Assembly: GCA_035499215.1 (NCBI GenBank)
Contig: DATJZH010000105.1
Location: 1 to 18,646 of the forward strand
Direction: 5' to 3'
Length of the DNA: 18,646 nucleotides
Source of the DNA: DATJZH01 sp035499215
GTDB lineage: Bacteria; Actinomycetota; Actinomycetes; Streptosporangiales; Streptosporangiaceae
Shown here: piece by piece, positions 7,166-14,510 of the stretch
Layout: every line of letters starts with the position of its first letter
How positions within the stretch are numbered: the stretch's first letter is position 1
Program-made: the position numbers and the translations under genes
The notes under the pieces: model-generated
The model's input: only the letters and a program-made list of their open reading frames with translations
Told to the model about the DNA's origin: nothing
Database searches by the model: none

Positions 7166-8101
7166 GTGACGCTCAACCAGCTGCGAACCTTCCTCGCGGT
7201 GGCCGACAGCGGATCGGTTCGTGCCGCCGCCGAGCAGCTGGTCGTGACCCAGGCAGCGGTATCGGCGTCCCTGGCGACGCTGCAGAAGTCACTCGGCGTG
7301 CAGCTGCTGTGCCCGGATGGCCGCGGCCTGCGGCTCACCCCGGCTGGCGTCGCGTACGCGGGCTATGTCCGGCGGGCGATCGGGCTGCTGGACGAGGCGC
7401 CGAGGGCGGCGGCGACAGCAGCCGACCCGGAACGCGGCGAGCTGCGCATCGCCGCGGTCACCAGCGCGGCCGAGCAGATCATGCCGGAACTGCTCAGCGG
7501 GTTCCGCCAGCTGCACCCGAACGTCGGGGTACTGCTCGAGGCGGGTAACCGGGACCGCGTCACCGCGCTGATGGACCGTCACCAGGTCGACCTCGTCCTC
7601 GGCGGCCGGCCGGAGCCGGGCCGGGATGCGGCAGTGCAGGCCGTCCGCCCGCATGAGCTGGTGGTCGTGGCGGCGCCCGCGCTGGCCGGGTCCGCGGCCG
7701 ACCCGGACCTGCTGGCCTGGCTGGCCCGCCAGACATGGCTGCAGCGCGAGCCAGGCTCGGGCACCAGGGCGACGACAGAGGCGCTGTTCGCCGACCTGGA
7801 CATCGCGCCGCTGATCCTGACCCTCGGCTCCAACGGAGCCATCCGCGAATCGGCGGGCGTCGGCCTCGGCGTCACGCTGGTATCACGCGATGCCGTCGCG
7901 CCGGAGCTGGCGTCGGGCCGGCTGACTGAGCTGCCGGTGCCGGGAACGCCGCTGCACCGCGACTGGTACCTGGTGGCGCGGCCCGGGCCACTGCCCGCCC
8001 CGGCCGCATGGATGGTCGCCGAAGCGCTGGGCGCCGGCGGTTTCCACCGGCCCGGCGCCGCCTCCGCTGAGGCCGGCAGGCCGGCCGCGTCGCGGCGCTG
8101 A
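7166..8101 (+). CDS. cbbR: LysR-family transcriptional regulator, probable CbbR
   Basis: This 311-residue protein has an N-terminal winged helix-turn-helix (about 1-60: LNQLRTFLAVADSGSVRAAA, then TQAAVSASLATLQKSLGVQL) and a LysR substrate-binding domain (about 92-295: GELRIAAVTSAAEQIMPELL and VDLVLGGRPE). CbbR activates RuBisCO operons in response to Calvin-cycle metabolites, and the assignment rests on its place 200 bp upstream of cbbL. GTG 7166 is chosen because GGAGG lies 7 nt before it and the helix-turn-helix begins at once; a GTG at 7148 is possible but worse placed. It reads in the same direction as cbbL rather than divergently, as is usual for cbbR. A role for another regulon cannot be excluded. 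Confidence 0.85.
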   Translation: MTLNQLRTFLAVADSGSVRAAAEQLVVTQAAVSASLATLQKSLGVQLLCPDGRGLRLTPAGVAYAGYVRRAIGLLDEAPRAAATAADPERGELRIAAVTSAAEQIMPELLSGFRQLHPNVGVLLEAGNRDRVTALMDRHQVDLVLGGRPEPGRDAAVQAVRPHELVVVAAPALAGSAADPDLLAWLARQTWLQREPGSGTRATTEALFADLDIAPLILTLGSNGAIRESAGVGLGVTLVSRDAVAPELASGRLTELPVPGTPLHRDWYLVARPGPLPAPAAWMVAEALGAGGFHRPGAASAEAGRPAASRR

Positions 8102-8204
8102 CGACCGCTGCCCGCCGGATGTCTGGGCACAACTGTCATGGGAACGACACTCAGTGCACAGAGCCCGGCCGGGGGTCCCGCGGACGAGCCGGCTGGCCGG
8201 TCAT

Positions 8205-8219
8205 TTAAGTGATTGCTTA
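8205..8219 (+). promoter_or_regulatory. Candidate CbbR operator upstream of cbbL
   Basis: An AT-rich island in otherwise GC-rich DNA holds TAAG-N6-CTTA (8206-8219), a LysR-type dyad. It shares TTAAGTG with the site before cbbR. It lies about 20 bp upstream of the predicted -35, where an activator of this family would bind. The motif is seen; binding is inferred. Confidence 0.45.
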
Positions 8220-8240
8220 TTTATTAGCGCAAAATATTCA

Positions 8241-8270
8241 TTAGACGCTGAACAGTCCGCTCGGGATAAT
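8241..8270 (+). promoter_or_regulatory. Predicted cbbL promoter
   Basis: A -10 GATAAT (8265-8270) sits 18 bp after TTAGAC (8241-8246), an imperfect -35. Transcription would start near 8277, leaving a short leader with the GGGAGG ribosome site before ATG 8302. The weak -35 fits activator-dependent control by the LysR regulator. Confidence 0.5.
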
Positions 8271-8301
8271 GAGGACACCACCACCACGCACGGGAGGGCA
8301 C

Positions 8302-9738
8302 ATGGCTGCCGGACAGAGTCGCTGGAACGCGGGCGTGATGCCCTACGCGGAAATGGGCTACTACGACGCTGACTACGTCCCGAAGGACACCGACGTGCTG
8401 GCCGCGTTCCGGATCACGCCGCAGCCTGGCGTCGATGCCGTGGAAGCCGGGGCAGCCGTGGCAGGCGAGTCGTCGACGGCGACGTGGACGGTGGTCTGGA
8501 CGGACCGGCTCACGGCGTATGACCATTACCAGGCCAAGTGCTACCGGGTGGACCCGGTGCCCGGCCGCGACGGCGAGTACATCGCCTATATCGCCTATGA
8601 CGTCGACCTGTTCGAAGAAGGCTCGATTCCGAATCTGACCTCCTCGATCATCGGCAACGTCTTCGGCTTCAAGGCGCTGCGCGCGCTGCGCCTGGAGGAC
8701 ATGCGGATCCCGCTGGCCTACCTCAAGACGTTCCACGGGCCGCCGCACGGCATCGTGATGGAGCGCGAGTACCTCAACAAGTACGGCAGGCCGCTGCTCG
8801 GCGCGACCACCAAGCCCAAGCTCGGCCTGTCCGCCCGCAATTACGGCCGGGTTGTCTACGAGGCACTGCGCGGCGGCCTGGACTTCACCAAGGACGACGA
8901 GAACATCAACTCCCAGCCCTTCATGCGCTGGCGGGACCGTTTCCTGTTCTCGATGGAGGGCGTCAACCGGGCCGTGCAGCAGACCGGCGAGGTCAAGGGG
9001 CACTACCTCAACGTCACCGCCGCCTCGATGGAGGACATGTACGAGCGCGCCGAGTTCGCCAAGGAGCTCGGCAGCATCGTCATCATGATCGACCTGACCG
9101 TCGGCTACACGGCCATGCACTCGATGTCCAGCTGGGCGCGGGCCAACGGCGTGCTGCTGCACCTGCACCGGGCCGGTCACGGCACCTACACGCGGCAGAA
9201 GACACATGGCGTCAGCTTCCGGGTGATCGCGAAATGGTGCCGGATGATCGGCGTCGACCACATCCACGCCGGGACGGTCGTCGGCAAGCTCGAGGGCGAT
9301 CCGTCGATGGTGCGCGGCTACTACGACACGCTGCGCGGCGCGCAGGTGCCGCTGGACCCCGGCCACGGGCTCTATTTCGACCAGGACTGGGGATCCATGC
9401 CGGGCACCATGCCGGTGGCATCGGGCGGCATCCACGCCGGCCAGATGGCGCAGCTGCTCGGCTACCTGGGCGAGGACGTCGTCCTGCAGTTCGGCGGCGG
9501 CACCATCGGCCATCCCATGGGCATCTCCGCCGGCGCCACGGCCAACCGGGTGGCCGTCGAGACGATGATCAAGGCCAGGAACGAGGGCCGCGACTACCTG
9601 CGGGAAGGCGACGACATTCTTGCCGCTGCCGCCAAGCAGTGCCGCGAGCTGCAGGTCGCGCTCGACACCTGGCGCGATATCACCTTCAACTACGAGTCGA
9701 CGGACACCCCCGATGTCATCGCGACGCCGACCGCCTGA
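8302..9738 (+). CDS. cbbL: RuBisCO large subunit, red-type form I (IC/IE-like)
   Basis: This 478-residue catalytic subunit fixes CO2 onto ribulose-1,5-bisphosphate. All expected active-site groups are visible: Glu56 and the WTDRLT strand, Asn119, Lys171/Lys173 in TTKPKLG, carbamylated Lys197 with Asp199/Glu200 in DFTKDDE, His289, His322, loop-6 Lys329 in GKLEGD, Ser374 and the QFGGG phosphate site. The GKLEGD loop, HRAGHGTYTR and the neighbouring CbbX place it in the red-type form I group; actinobacterial members are often called IE. ATG 8302 follows GGGAGG; the frame's earlier ATG at 8269 overlaps the predicted -10 and is not used. The small subunit lies 49 bp downstream. No residue suggests loss of activity. 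Confidence 0.97.
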   Translation: MAAGQSRWNAGVMPYAEMGYYDADYVPKDTDVLAAFRITPQPGVDAVEAGAAVAGESSTATWTVVWTDRLTAYDHYQAKCYRVDPVPGRDGEYIAYIAYDVDLFEEGSIPNLTSSIIGNVFGFKALRALRLEDMRIPLAYLKTFHGPPHGIVMEREYLNKYGRPLLGATTKPKLGLSARNYGRVVYEALRGGLDFTKDDENINSQPFMRWRDRFLFSMEGVNRAVQQTGEVKGHYLNVTAASMEDMYERAEFAKELGSIVIMIDLTVGYTAMHSMSSWARANGVLLHLHRAGHGTYTRQKTHGVSFRVIAKWCRMIGVDHIHAGTVVGKLEGDPSMVRGYYDTLRGAQVPLDPGHGLYFDQDWGSMPGTMPVASGGIHAGQMAQLLGYLGEDVVLQFGGGTIGHPMGISAGATANRVAVETMIKARNEGRDYLREGDDILAAAAKQCRELQVALDTWRDITFNYESTDTPDVIATPTA

Positions 9739-9787
9739 CGGCGGACTGGCCGCCCTGCCTCCCGCAACGCACTGACCAGGAGTTTGC

Positions 9788-10234
9788 ATGCGAATCACCC
9801 AGGGGACGTTCTCCTACCTTCCTGATCTCACCGCCGACGAGATCAGCGCACAGGTCCAGTACGCCATCGATCAGGGCTGGGCCGTAGCCGTCGAGTTCAC
9901 CGACGACCCGCATCCCCGGAATGTGCTGTGGGAGATGTGGGGGCTGCCGATGTTCGAGATCAGCGACGCCGCCGCGGCACTGCACGAGGTCGACGCGTGC
10001 CGGACTGCCTACCCCGATCACTACATCAAGGTCAGTGCGTACGACGCGAAACTGGGCCGCCAGACCACGGCGCTCAGCTTCATTGTCAGCCGCCCGGCGC
10101 ACGAGCCCGGCTTCCGGCTCGATCGCCAGGAGGTAGCCGACCGTCAGGTCAGGTACTCGCTGCACCCCTACGCGACCGACGAGCCGTCCGGCCAGCGCTA
10201 CGCCGGCGGCAACGGCAGTCACGGCACTCCATGA
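9788..10234 (+). CDS. cbbS: RuBisCO small subunit, red-type
   Basis: This 148-residue subunit caps the L8S8 holoenzyme. The common core is recognisable (TFSYLPDLTADEISAQVQYA, then VLWEMWGLPMFE and YIKVSAYD). A C-terminal extension of about 30-40 residues (roughly 105-140, including RYSLHPYATDEPSGQRY) corresponds to the beta-hairpin that distinguishes red-type small subunits from green ones. AGGAG lies 5 nt before ATG 9788. The stop overlaps the cbbX start as ATGA, so subunit and activase are translationally coupled. The last ten residues are Gly-rich and beyond the usual fold. Confidence 0.96.
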   Translation: MRITQGTFSYLPDLTADEISAQVQYAIDQGWAVAVEFTDDPHPRNVLWEMWGLPMFEISDAAAALHEVDACRTAYPDHYIKVSAYDAKLGRQTTALSFIVSRPAHEPGFRLDRQEVADRQVRYSLHPYATDEPSGQRYAGGNGSHGTP

Positions 10235-11355
10235 CGTCGCCGGTCCAGCCGCCCGCTTCCGGTTTCGCGATGCCGCGTCCCGGCGCCGCCGCCGGGACGC
10301 CGCCAGCCGCCCCGGGCGCCGGCGTGACCAGCCAGGCAGCTGCGGGCAGCGCTCAGCGAGGCCGCGAAGCCGGGCCCGGCGGCGCTGCCCGCGGCCGCGC
10401 TGGCGCCGACGATGATGGCGGCGAGCAGGCGGCCGTCCCGCCGCTGCCGCCCGACGCCGTCGTGGAGCTCGCCTCCGAGCAGCAGGCCCTGCGCATCTCC
10501 GCGATCCTGGACGAGCTGGACCGCGAGTTCATCGGCCTGGCCCCGGTCAAGGCACGGGTCCGGGAGATCGCGGCGCTGCTGCTCGTGGACCGGCTGCGCA
10601 GCCGCTACGGGCTGTCATCGGCCCGGCCCAACCTGCATATGTGCTTCACCGGAAGTCCGGGGACCGGCAAGACGACGCTGGCCCTGCACATGGGCCGGCT
10701 GCTGGCCGAGCTCGGCTACCTGCGCAAGGGCCAGCTGGTGAGCGTGACCCGCGACGATCTCGTCGGGCAGTACGTCGGCCATACCGCCCCCAAGACCAGG
10801 GACGTGCTCAAGCGCGCCATGGGCGGGGTATTGCTGATCGACGAGGCCTACTACCTGTACCGGCCGGACAATGAGCGTGACTACGGGCAGGAGGCCATCG
10901 AGATCCTCCTGCAGTTCATGGAGGCGCATCGCGATGACCTGGTCGTCATCCTGGCCGGATATGCGGGCCGGATGGACGTGTTCTTCCGCTCCAACCCGGG
11001 CATGGCGTCCAGGATCGCCCACCACATCGACTTTCCCGACTTCAGCCCGGACGAGCTGATGCAGATCGCCGACCTGATGCTGGCGGAGCAGGAGTACCGG
11101 TTCTCCCCTGATGCCAGGGAGGCGTTCCGCGAGTACATCGGGATGCGCATGAGCCAGCCCCGCTTTGCGAACGCGCGCAGCATTCGCAATGCCATCGAGC
11201 GCCTCAGGCTGCGGCAGGCCGGGCGGCTGGTGGCCGCGAGCGGCCGCGTCAGCCGCGACGACCTGATCCAGATCAGCGCGGCCGACGTACGCGGCAGCCG
11301 GGTGTTCTCCGGCGGCATCGGCGCCCCGGCGAACGGGTCCGAAGGCAGGGCTTAG
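10231..11355 (+). CDS. cbbX: Red-type RuBisCO activase CbbX (AAA+ ATPase)
   Basis: This 374-residue AAA+ remodeller releases inhibitory sugar phosphates from red-type RuBisCO by pulling on the large-subunit C-terminus. Walker A GSPGTGKT is at 141-148, the pore region QYVGHTAPKT near 180-189, Walker B VLLIDE at 200-205, and a likely arginine finger in NPGMASRI (Arg261). The ATPase core starts near residue 75, preceded by a low-complexity Pro/Ala/Gly extension that makes it longer than typical CbbX (about 300-320). Start ATG 10231 is set by the ATGA overlap with cbbS. Starts further in, near the core, would remove the extension but lack the overlap. It is the last gene of the cbb operon. Confidence 0.95.
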   Translation: MTSPVQPPASGFAMPRPGAAAGTPPAAPGAGVTSQAAAGSAQRGREAGPGGAARGRAGADDDGGEQAAVPPLPPDAVVELASEQQALRISAILDELDREFIGLAPVKARVREIAALLLVDRLRSRYGLSSARPNLHMCFTGSPGTGKTTLALHMGRLLAELGYLRKGQLVSVTRDDLVGQYVGHTAPKTRDVLKRAMGGVLLIDEAYYLYRPDNERDYGQEAIEILLQFMEAHRDDLVVILAGYAGRMDVFFRSNPGMASRIAHHIDFPDFSPDELMQIADLMLAEQEYRFSPDAREAFREYIGMRMSQPRFANARSIRNAIERLRLRQAGRLVAASGRVSRDDLIQISAADVRGSRVFSGGIGAPANGSEGRA

Positions 11356-11377
11356 CGCGCAGCCCGAGCTGGACGAC

Positions 11378-11400
11378 GAGCGAGGCCGCTGACGGCGCTC
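11378..11400. terminator. Weak hairpin between convergent cbbX and CGNR regulator genes
   Basis: GAGC/GCTC and GCCG/CGGC arms form a bulged stem with a CTGA loop in the 43-bp gap between two convergent stop codons. There is no T-run. Position suits a bidirectional terminator, but the stem is weak. Confidence 0.25.
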
Positions 11401-12016
11401 AGGGCCGGGGCGCGGCTGCCGGCCGTGCCCCGCTGTCCCGGCCGCTGCGCCGGGCCCGCAGGTTCCGGTTCTTGATGAGGTTGCCGCACGAAGCCATGTC
11501 GCACCAGGTGCCCCGGTGGCTGTGGGATCGGTCGTAGAAGGCCCACTGGCACGCGGGATTGGCGCAGATCTTCAGCCGGCGCCAGGTGCCGTCCTGCTGC
11601 GCGTCGCGGATGACAAGCAGCAGGCGGACCAGGCCGTCGGCGGGCCGGCCGCGCGGTTCGGGACCCAGCTGAACCTGTCCGGCCTGGTCGACGGCCAGGC
11701 GAGGCTGGGACGCGTAGGTGACCGCCTGGAGCGGGTGCAGGTCGGCGGCAGCCGGCAGCTGGCCGCGGCTGCTGCCGGCCAGCAGCGCCCGGATGCCCTC
11801 CCTGACCTCGCGGGCGACGCGAAGATCCTGGGCTCCGGCGCTCATCTGTGCTCCGAGCAGCCCGGACTGGCGCAGCCACCCGTTCGCCGCGTCGCGGTCG
11901 GCCAGCAGGTCGGTCCCCTCGTCCAGATTCCTGGTGTTGACGAACGACTGCACCAGCAGCAGCGGCATAGGTGCCGGCTTGTGCTCGCCAGCAGGAACCC
12001 AGGCAGGCAGTGTCAC
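11399..12016 (-). CDS. ABATE/CGNR zinc-finger transcriptional regulator
   Basis: This 205-residue protein has an N-terminal ABATE (alpha/beta stress-linked) domain (about 18-145: LLLVQSFVNTRNLDEGTDLL). The C-terminal CGNR zinc finger uses cysteines 151, 156, 172 and 177 (KICANPACQWAFYDRS, then WCDMASCGN). The name-giving CGNR is CGNL here, with the basic stretch IKNRNLRARR following. The family is thought to sense a ligand through ABATE and bind DNA through the finger. The GTG start at 12016 fits family N-termini (LPAWVPAGEHKPAPMPLLLV). It may be leaderless, since TACACT ends 7 nt before it. It is divergent from a small conserved protein; target genes are unknown, and the divergent neighbour is a natural candidate. 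Confidence 0.88.
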   Translation of the reverse strand: MTLPAWVPAGEHKPAPMPLLLVQSFVNTRNLDEGTDLLADRDAANGWLRQSGLLGAQMSAGAQDLRVAREVREGIRALLAGSSRGQLPAAADLHPLQAVTYASQPRLAVDQAGQVQLGPEPRGRPADGLVRLLLVIRDAQQDGTWRRLKICANPACQWAFYDRSHSHRGTWCDMASCGNLIKNRNLRARRSGRDSGARPAAAPRP

Positions 12017-12029
12017 GCTCTCAAGTGTA
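12017..12029 (-). promoter_or_regulatory. Possible leaderless promoter for the CGNR regulator
   Basis: TACACT (12029 to 12024 on the minus strand) is followed by 7 nt and then the GTG start codon, the spacing expected if transcription begins at the start codon. Only a poor ribosome site is present. Leaderless genes are common in actinomycetes. No good -35 was found. Confidence 0.4.
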
Positions 12030-12056
12030 GCCGGGCATGACCAACTAAAGCACTTG
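12022..12056. promoter_or_regulatory. Inverted repeat CAAGTG-N23-CACTTG near the CGNR start
   Basis: Perfect 6-bp arms (12022-12027 and 12051-12056) cover the predicted -10 of the regulator and run into the -35 of the divergent gene. A regulator bound here could repress both directions. Short arms make chance possible. Confidence 0.35.
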
Positions 12057-12083
12057 TCCAGTTATGCGTGACCCTCATATTAT
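12054..12083 (+). promoter_or_regulatory. Predicted promoter of the small conserved protein
   Basis: TTGTCC (12054-12059) and TATTAT (12078-12083) are spaced 18 bp; the -10 matches the consensus at five of six positions. Transcription would start near 12090 and give a leader of about 60 nt before ATG 12149. Confidence 0.5.
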
Positions 12084-12098
12084 TCTTTACAGGTCACG
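12067..12098. promoter_or_regulatory. Dyad CGTGACC-N18-GGTCACG flanking the -10 box
   Basis: Perfect 7-bp arms (12067-12073 and 12092-12098) sit symmetrically on either side of the TATTAT -10. A dimer bound here would block RNA polymerase, so this is a candidate repressor operator. The divergent CGNR protein is the nearest candidate binder; that link is inference. Confidence 0.5.
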
Positions 12099-12148
12099 AG
12101 GGCTCGGGCTGCCGCTGGCGCGGATCTTGCCCGGCGAGGAGGTGCCTG

Positions 12149-12649
12149 ATGTTCGTCTTGCTGACTGACGACGGCTGCATCGCTGCCCGGCAGGTCCGTC
12201 CCTGGGACCGGCTTGCCGCGCGGCTGCGCGCGCGGCGGCTCGACCGTGAGCTTGCCTGCGGGGCCTGCCCGGACGCCGCCGTTGGCCTCGCCTTACGCGC
12301 TCGGCTGCTGGTGCGCACCCCGATGCGGCGCGACCTTGCCGCCAGCGCCCAGCGGGTGCTGGCCACCGCGACGCTGACCTCGGCGGACGGCCGCCTGCCC
12401 GTTCCGGTGTGCGCCGACCGGGTCAGGGCGTGCGCTGCGGAATTCGAGGAACTCATTGCACGGCTGCTCGCTGACGGCCCGGTCGCCGCGAGCGGCATCG
12501 CACAGGCCAGCGTCCTGCTCAGTGATGCGACGGGACCCCTGTATCACCGCGCCGTCGCCGACGACCTGCGCGCCCGTGTCAGCGAGGCAGCTCGCGCCCT
12601 GAGCCCGCTCGGCAGCTGCCCCCCCGAGCACAGGGCACCGGAGAGCTGA
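12149..12649 (+). CDS. Conserved actinobacterial protein of unknown function
   Basis: This is a 166-residue soluble protein, mostly helical, rich in Ala, Arg and Leu, with an N-terminal strand MFVLLTDDG and an Arg-rich helix (RPWDRLAARLRARRLDREL). Near 120-135 is the motif QASVLLSDATGPLYHRA, which I recall from uncharacterised actinobacterial proteins of this size. No catalytic motif, signal peptide or membrane segment is visible. Start ATG 12149 is chosen because GAGGAGG lies 6 nt upstream; the frame's earlier ATG at 12068 falls inside the promoter dyad. It is divergent from the CGNR regulator and convergent with leuA. No function is proposed. Confidence 0.8.
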   Translation: MFVLLTDDGCIAARQVRPWDRLAARLRARRLDRELACGACPDAAVGLALRARLLVRTPMRRDLAASAQRVLATATLTSADGRLPVPVCADRVRACAAEFEELIARLLADGPVAASGIAQASVLLSDATGPLYHRAVADDLRARVSEAARALSPLGSCPPEHRAPES

Positions 12650-12696
12650 GGACGCGGCCGTCACCGGCAGCTTGCCGGTGACGGCCGGGTCCTCAG
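12646..12696. terminator. Bidirectional terminator hairpin overlapping both stop codons
   Basis: A 15-bp uninterrupted stem (12655-12669 with 12673-12687) around a 3-nt loop is extended, after one G-G mismatch, by 8 more pairs (12646-12653 with 12689-12696). It joins the convergent ends of the small conserved gene (stop 12647-12649) and leuA (stop 12693-12695), whose TGA codons are in the outer stem. There is no T-run, as is common for actinomycete terminators. Confidence 0.85.
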
Positions 12697-14504
12697 CCAG
12701 CGCGCAGGCGCGCCGCCCGGTTCAGCGCGCTGATCACGCCGCGCAGCGATGCCCGCACGATCGACTCGCTGATGCCCACGCCCCACAGCACCTGGTCCCC
12801 GATCTCGATCTCCAGGTAGGCGGCCGCCTCGGCGTCCCGCCCGGCGGTGAGGGCGTGCTCGGCGTAATCGAGAACCCGCACGCTCACCCCGCCGAGGCCG
12901 AGGTCGATCGGTGACAGCGCCTGGCAGAACGCCGCGATCGGGCCGTTGCCGACACCGCTCAGTGCGTGCTCGGCGCCGAACGCGCGCACCGTTGCCGCGA
13001 TCCGCTCGGTCCCGTCAGCGCTGGCTGAGCTGAAGCTGACCAGCTCGAACGGCCCGGCGTCGAGGTACTCGGCCGCGAAGATGTCCCACATCTGCGCGGC
13101 ATCGACCTCGCCGCCCCCGTCGTCGGTATGCCGCTGGATCACATGACTGAACTCGATCTGCAGACGGCGCGGCAGGTGCAGGTGGTGGTCGTTCTTCATG
13201 ATGTAGGCGACGCCGCCCTTGCCTGACTGCGAGTTCACCCGGATGACGGCCTCGTAGGAGCGGCCGACGTCCTTGGGGTCTATCGGCAGGTAGGGCATGG
13301 CCCACGGCAGCTCGCCGACCGGCCGCCCGGCGCTGGCAGCGATCTGCTCCAGGTGGTCGAAGCCCTTCTTGATGGCGTCCTGATGCGATCCGGAGAACGA
13401 GGTGTAGACCAGGTCCCCGGCGTAGGGATGGCGCTCGTGCACGCTGATCCGGTTGCAGTACTCGGCGGTGCGCCGGATCTGGTCGATGTCGCTGAAGTCG
13501 ATCATGGGGTCGATGCCCTGGCTGTAGAGATTCAGCCCGAGCGTCACCAGGTCGACGTTGCCGGAGCGCTCGCCGTTGCCGAACAGGCAGCCCTCGATCC
13601 GGTCGGCTCCGGCCAGCACCGCCAGCTCAGCGTCGGCGATGGCCGTGCCCCGGTCGTTGTGAGTATGCACCGACAGGGCGATGTGCTCGCGCCGGGTCAG
13701 ATTGCGGCTCATCCACTCGATCTGGTCGGCATAGACGTTGGGGGTGGAGCGCTCGACCGTGCACGGCAGGTTGAGCACGATCTCACGGCCAGGCTCGGGC
13801 TGCCAGGCGTCCATCACCGCCTCGCAGATCTCCAGCGAGAAGTCCAGCTCGGTGTCCATGAAGATCTCGGGCGAGTACTCGTAGCCGAAGTCTGTGCCGG
13901 AAAGGTAGGTCTCGGCGAACTTCAGCATCGCCCTGGTGCCCTCGACGGCCACTGCCTTGCACTCGGCGCGGCCGTCACCATCCCAGCCGAACACAACGCT
14001 CCGGAACATCGGCGCCGCCGCGTTGTACATGTGCACGGTGGCCCGGCGGGCACCGGCCAGCGACTGGACGGTGCGCTCGATCAGCTCTTCCCGGGCCTGT
14101 GTGAGCACCGAGATGCAGACGTCATCGGGTACCGAGCCGCCCTCGATGAGGCTGCGGATGAAATCGAACTCGGTCTGGCTGGCCGCCGGGAAGCCGACCT
14201 CGATCTCCTTGTAGCCCATCGTGACCAGCAGGTCGAACATCGCCTGCTTGCGGGCGGCGTTCATCGGGTCTATCAGGGCCTGGTTACCGTCGCGCAGGTC
14301 CGTTGACAGCCACCGGGGCGCGGCGGTGATGGTCCGCGACGGCCACTGCCGGTCGGGCAGGTCGATAGCGGGGAACGGGCGGTACCGATGGCATGGCATG
14401 CCGGATGGGCGCTGCCTGACACCCGGCCGCTGTGCGGTCGGGTCAGGCTGCGCGCCGGGGTGAGGATGGGCGCCGGGGTGAGGATGGGCGCCGGGATTTC
14501 TCAT
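12693..14504 (-). CDS. leuA: 2-isopropylmalate synthase LeuA
   Basis: This 603-residue enzyme condenses acetyl-CoA with 2-ketoisovalerate, the first committed step of leucine synthesis. The TIM barrel shows STDLRDGNQAL (Arg71/Asp72 at the metal and substrate site), GFPAASQTEFDF near 104-115, the metal ligands in HTHND (His280, His282) and GCLFGNGERSGN near 305-316. The final 130 residues are the LeuA dimer regulatory domain that binds leucine in this family. It belongs to the long actinobacterial group. The N-terminus (1-35) is a His/Pro/Gly repeat without known role; conserved sequence begins at SGMPCHRYRPFPAIDLPDR. AGGAG lies 10 nt before ATG 14504. Expression is probably controlled by the leader peptide upstream. 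Confidence 0.96.
   Translation of the reverse strand: MRNPGAHPHPGAHPHPGAQPDPTAQRPGVRQRPSGMPCHRYRPFPAIDLPDRQWPSRTITAAPRWLSTDLRDGNQALIDPMNAARKQAMFDLLVTMGYKEIEVGFPAASQTEFDFIRSLIEGGSVPDDVCISVLTQAREELIERTVQSLAGARRATVHMYNAAAPMFRSVVFGWDGDGRAECKAVAVEGTRAMLKFAETYLSGTDFGYEYSPEIFMDTELDFSLEICEAVMDAWQPEPGREIVLNLPCTVERSTPNVYADQIEWMSRNLTRREHIALSVHTHNDRGTAIADAELAVLAGADRIEGCLFGNGERSGNVDLVTLGLNLYSQGIDPMIDFSDIDQIRRTAEYCNRISVHERHPYAGDLVYTSFSGSHQDAIKKGFDHLEQIAASAGRPVGELPWAMPYLPIDPKDVGRSYEAVIRVNSQSGKGGVAYIMKNDHHLHLPRRLQIEFSHVIQRHTDDGGGEVDAAQMWDIFAAEYLDAGPFELVSFSSASADGTERIAATVRAFGAEHALSGVGNGPIAAFCQALSPIDLGLGGVSVRVLDYAEHALTAGRDAEAAAYLEIEIGDQVLWGVGISESIVRASLRGVISALNRAARLRAG
14452..14495 (-). repeat. 18-bp tandem repeat (about 2.4 units) in the leuA N-terminal extension
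   Basis: Units at 14452-14469 and 14470-14487 are identical and a third begins at 14488. They code for the repeated PGAHPH hexapeptide. The stretch lies before the conserved enzyme and is probably neutral. Confidence 0.75.
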
Positions 14505-14510
14505 GATGAT

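Noticed and set aside
6148..7338. Minus-strand frame of 396 codons opposite sseB and cbbR
   Set aside because: It spans two real genes and the gap between them, and its translation is low complexity.
8224..9798. Long minus-strand frame of 524 codons opposite cbbL
   Set aside because: It is antisense to a highly conserved RuBisCO gene, its product is His/Asp/Val-rich without a fold, and such frames are expected opposite GC-rich genes.
14452..14500. Repeat before the leuA core as an operator
   Set aside because: It lies within the translated region after the ATG and is explained by a repeated hexapeptide.
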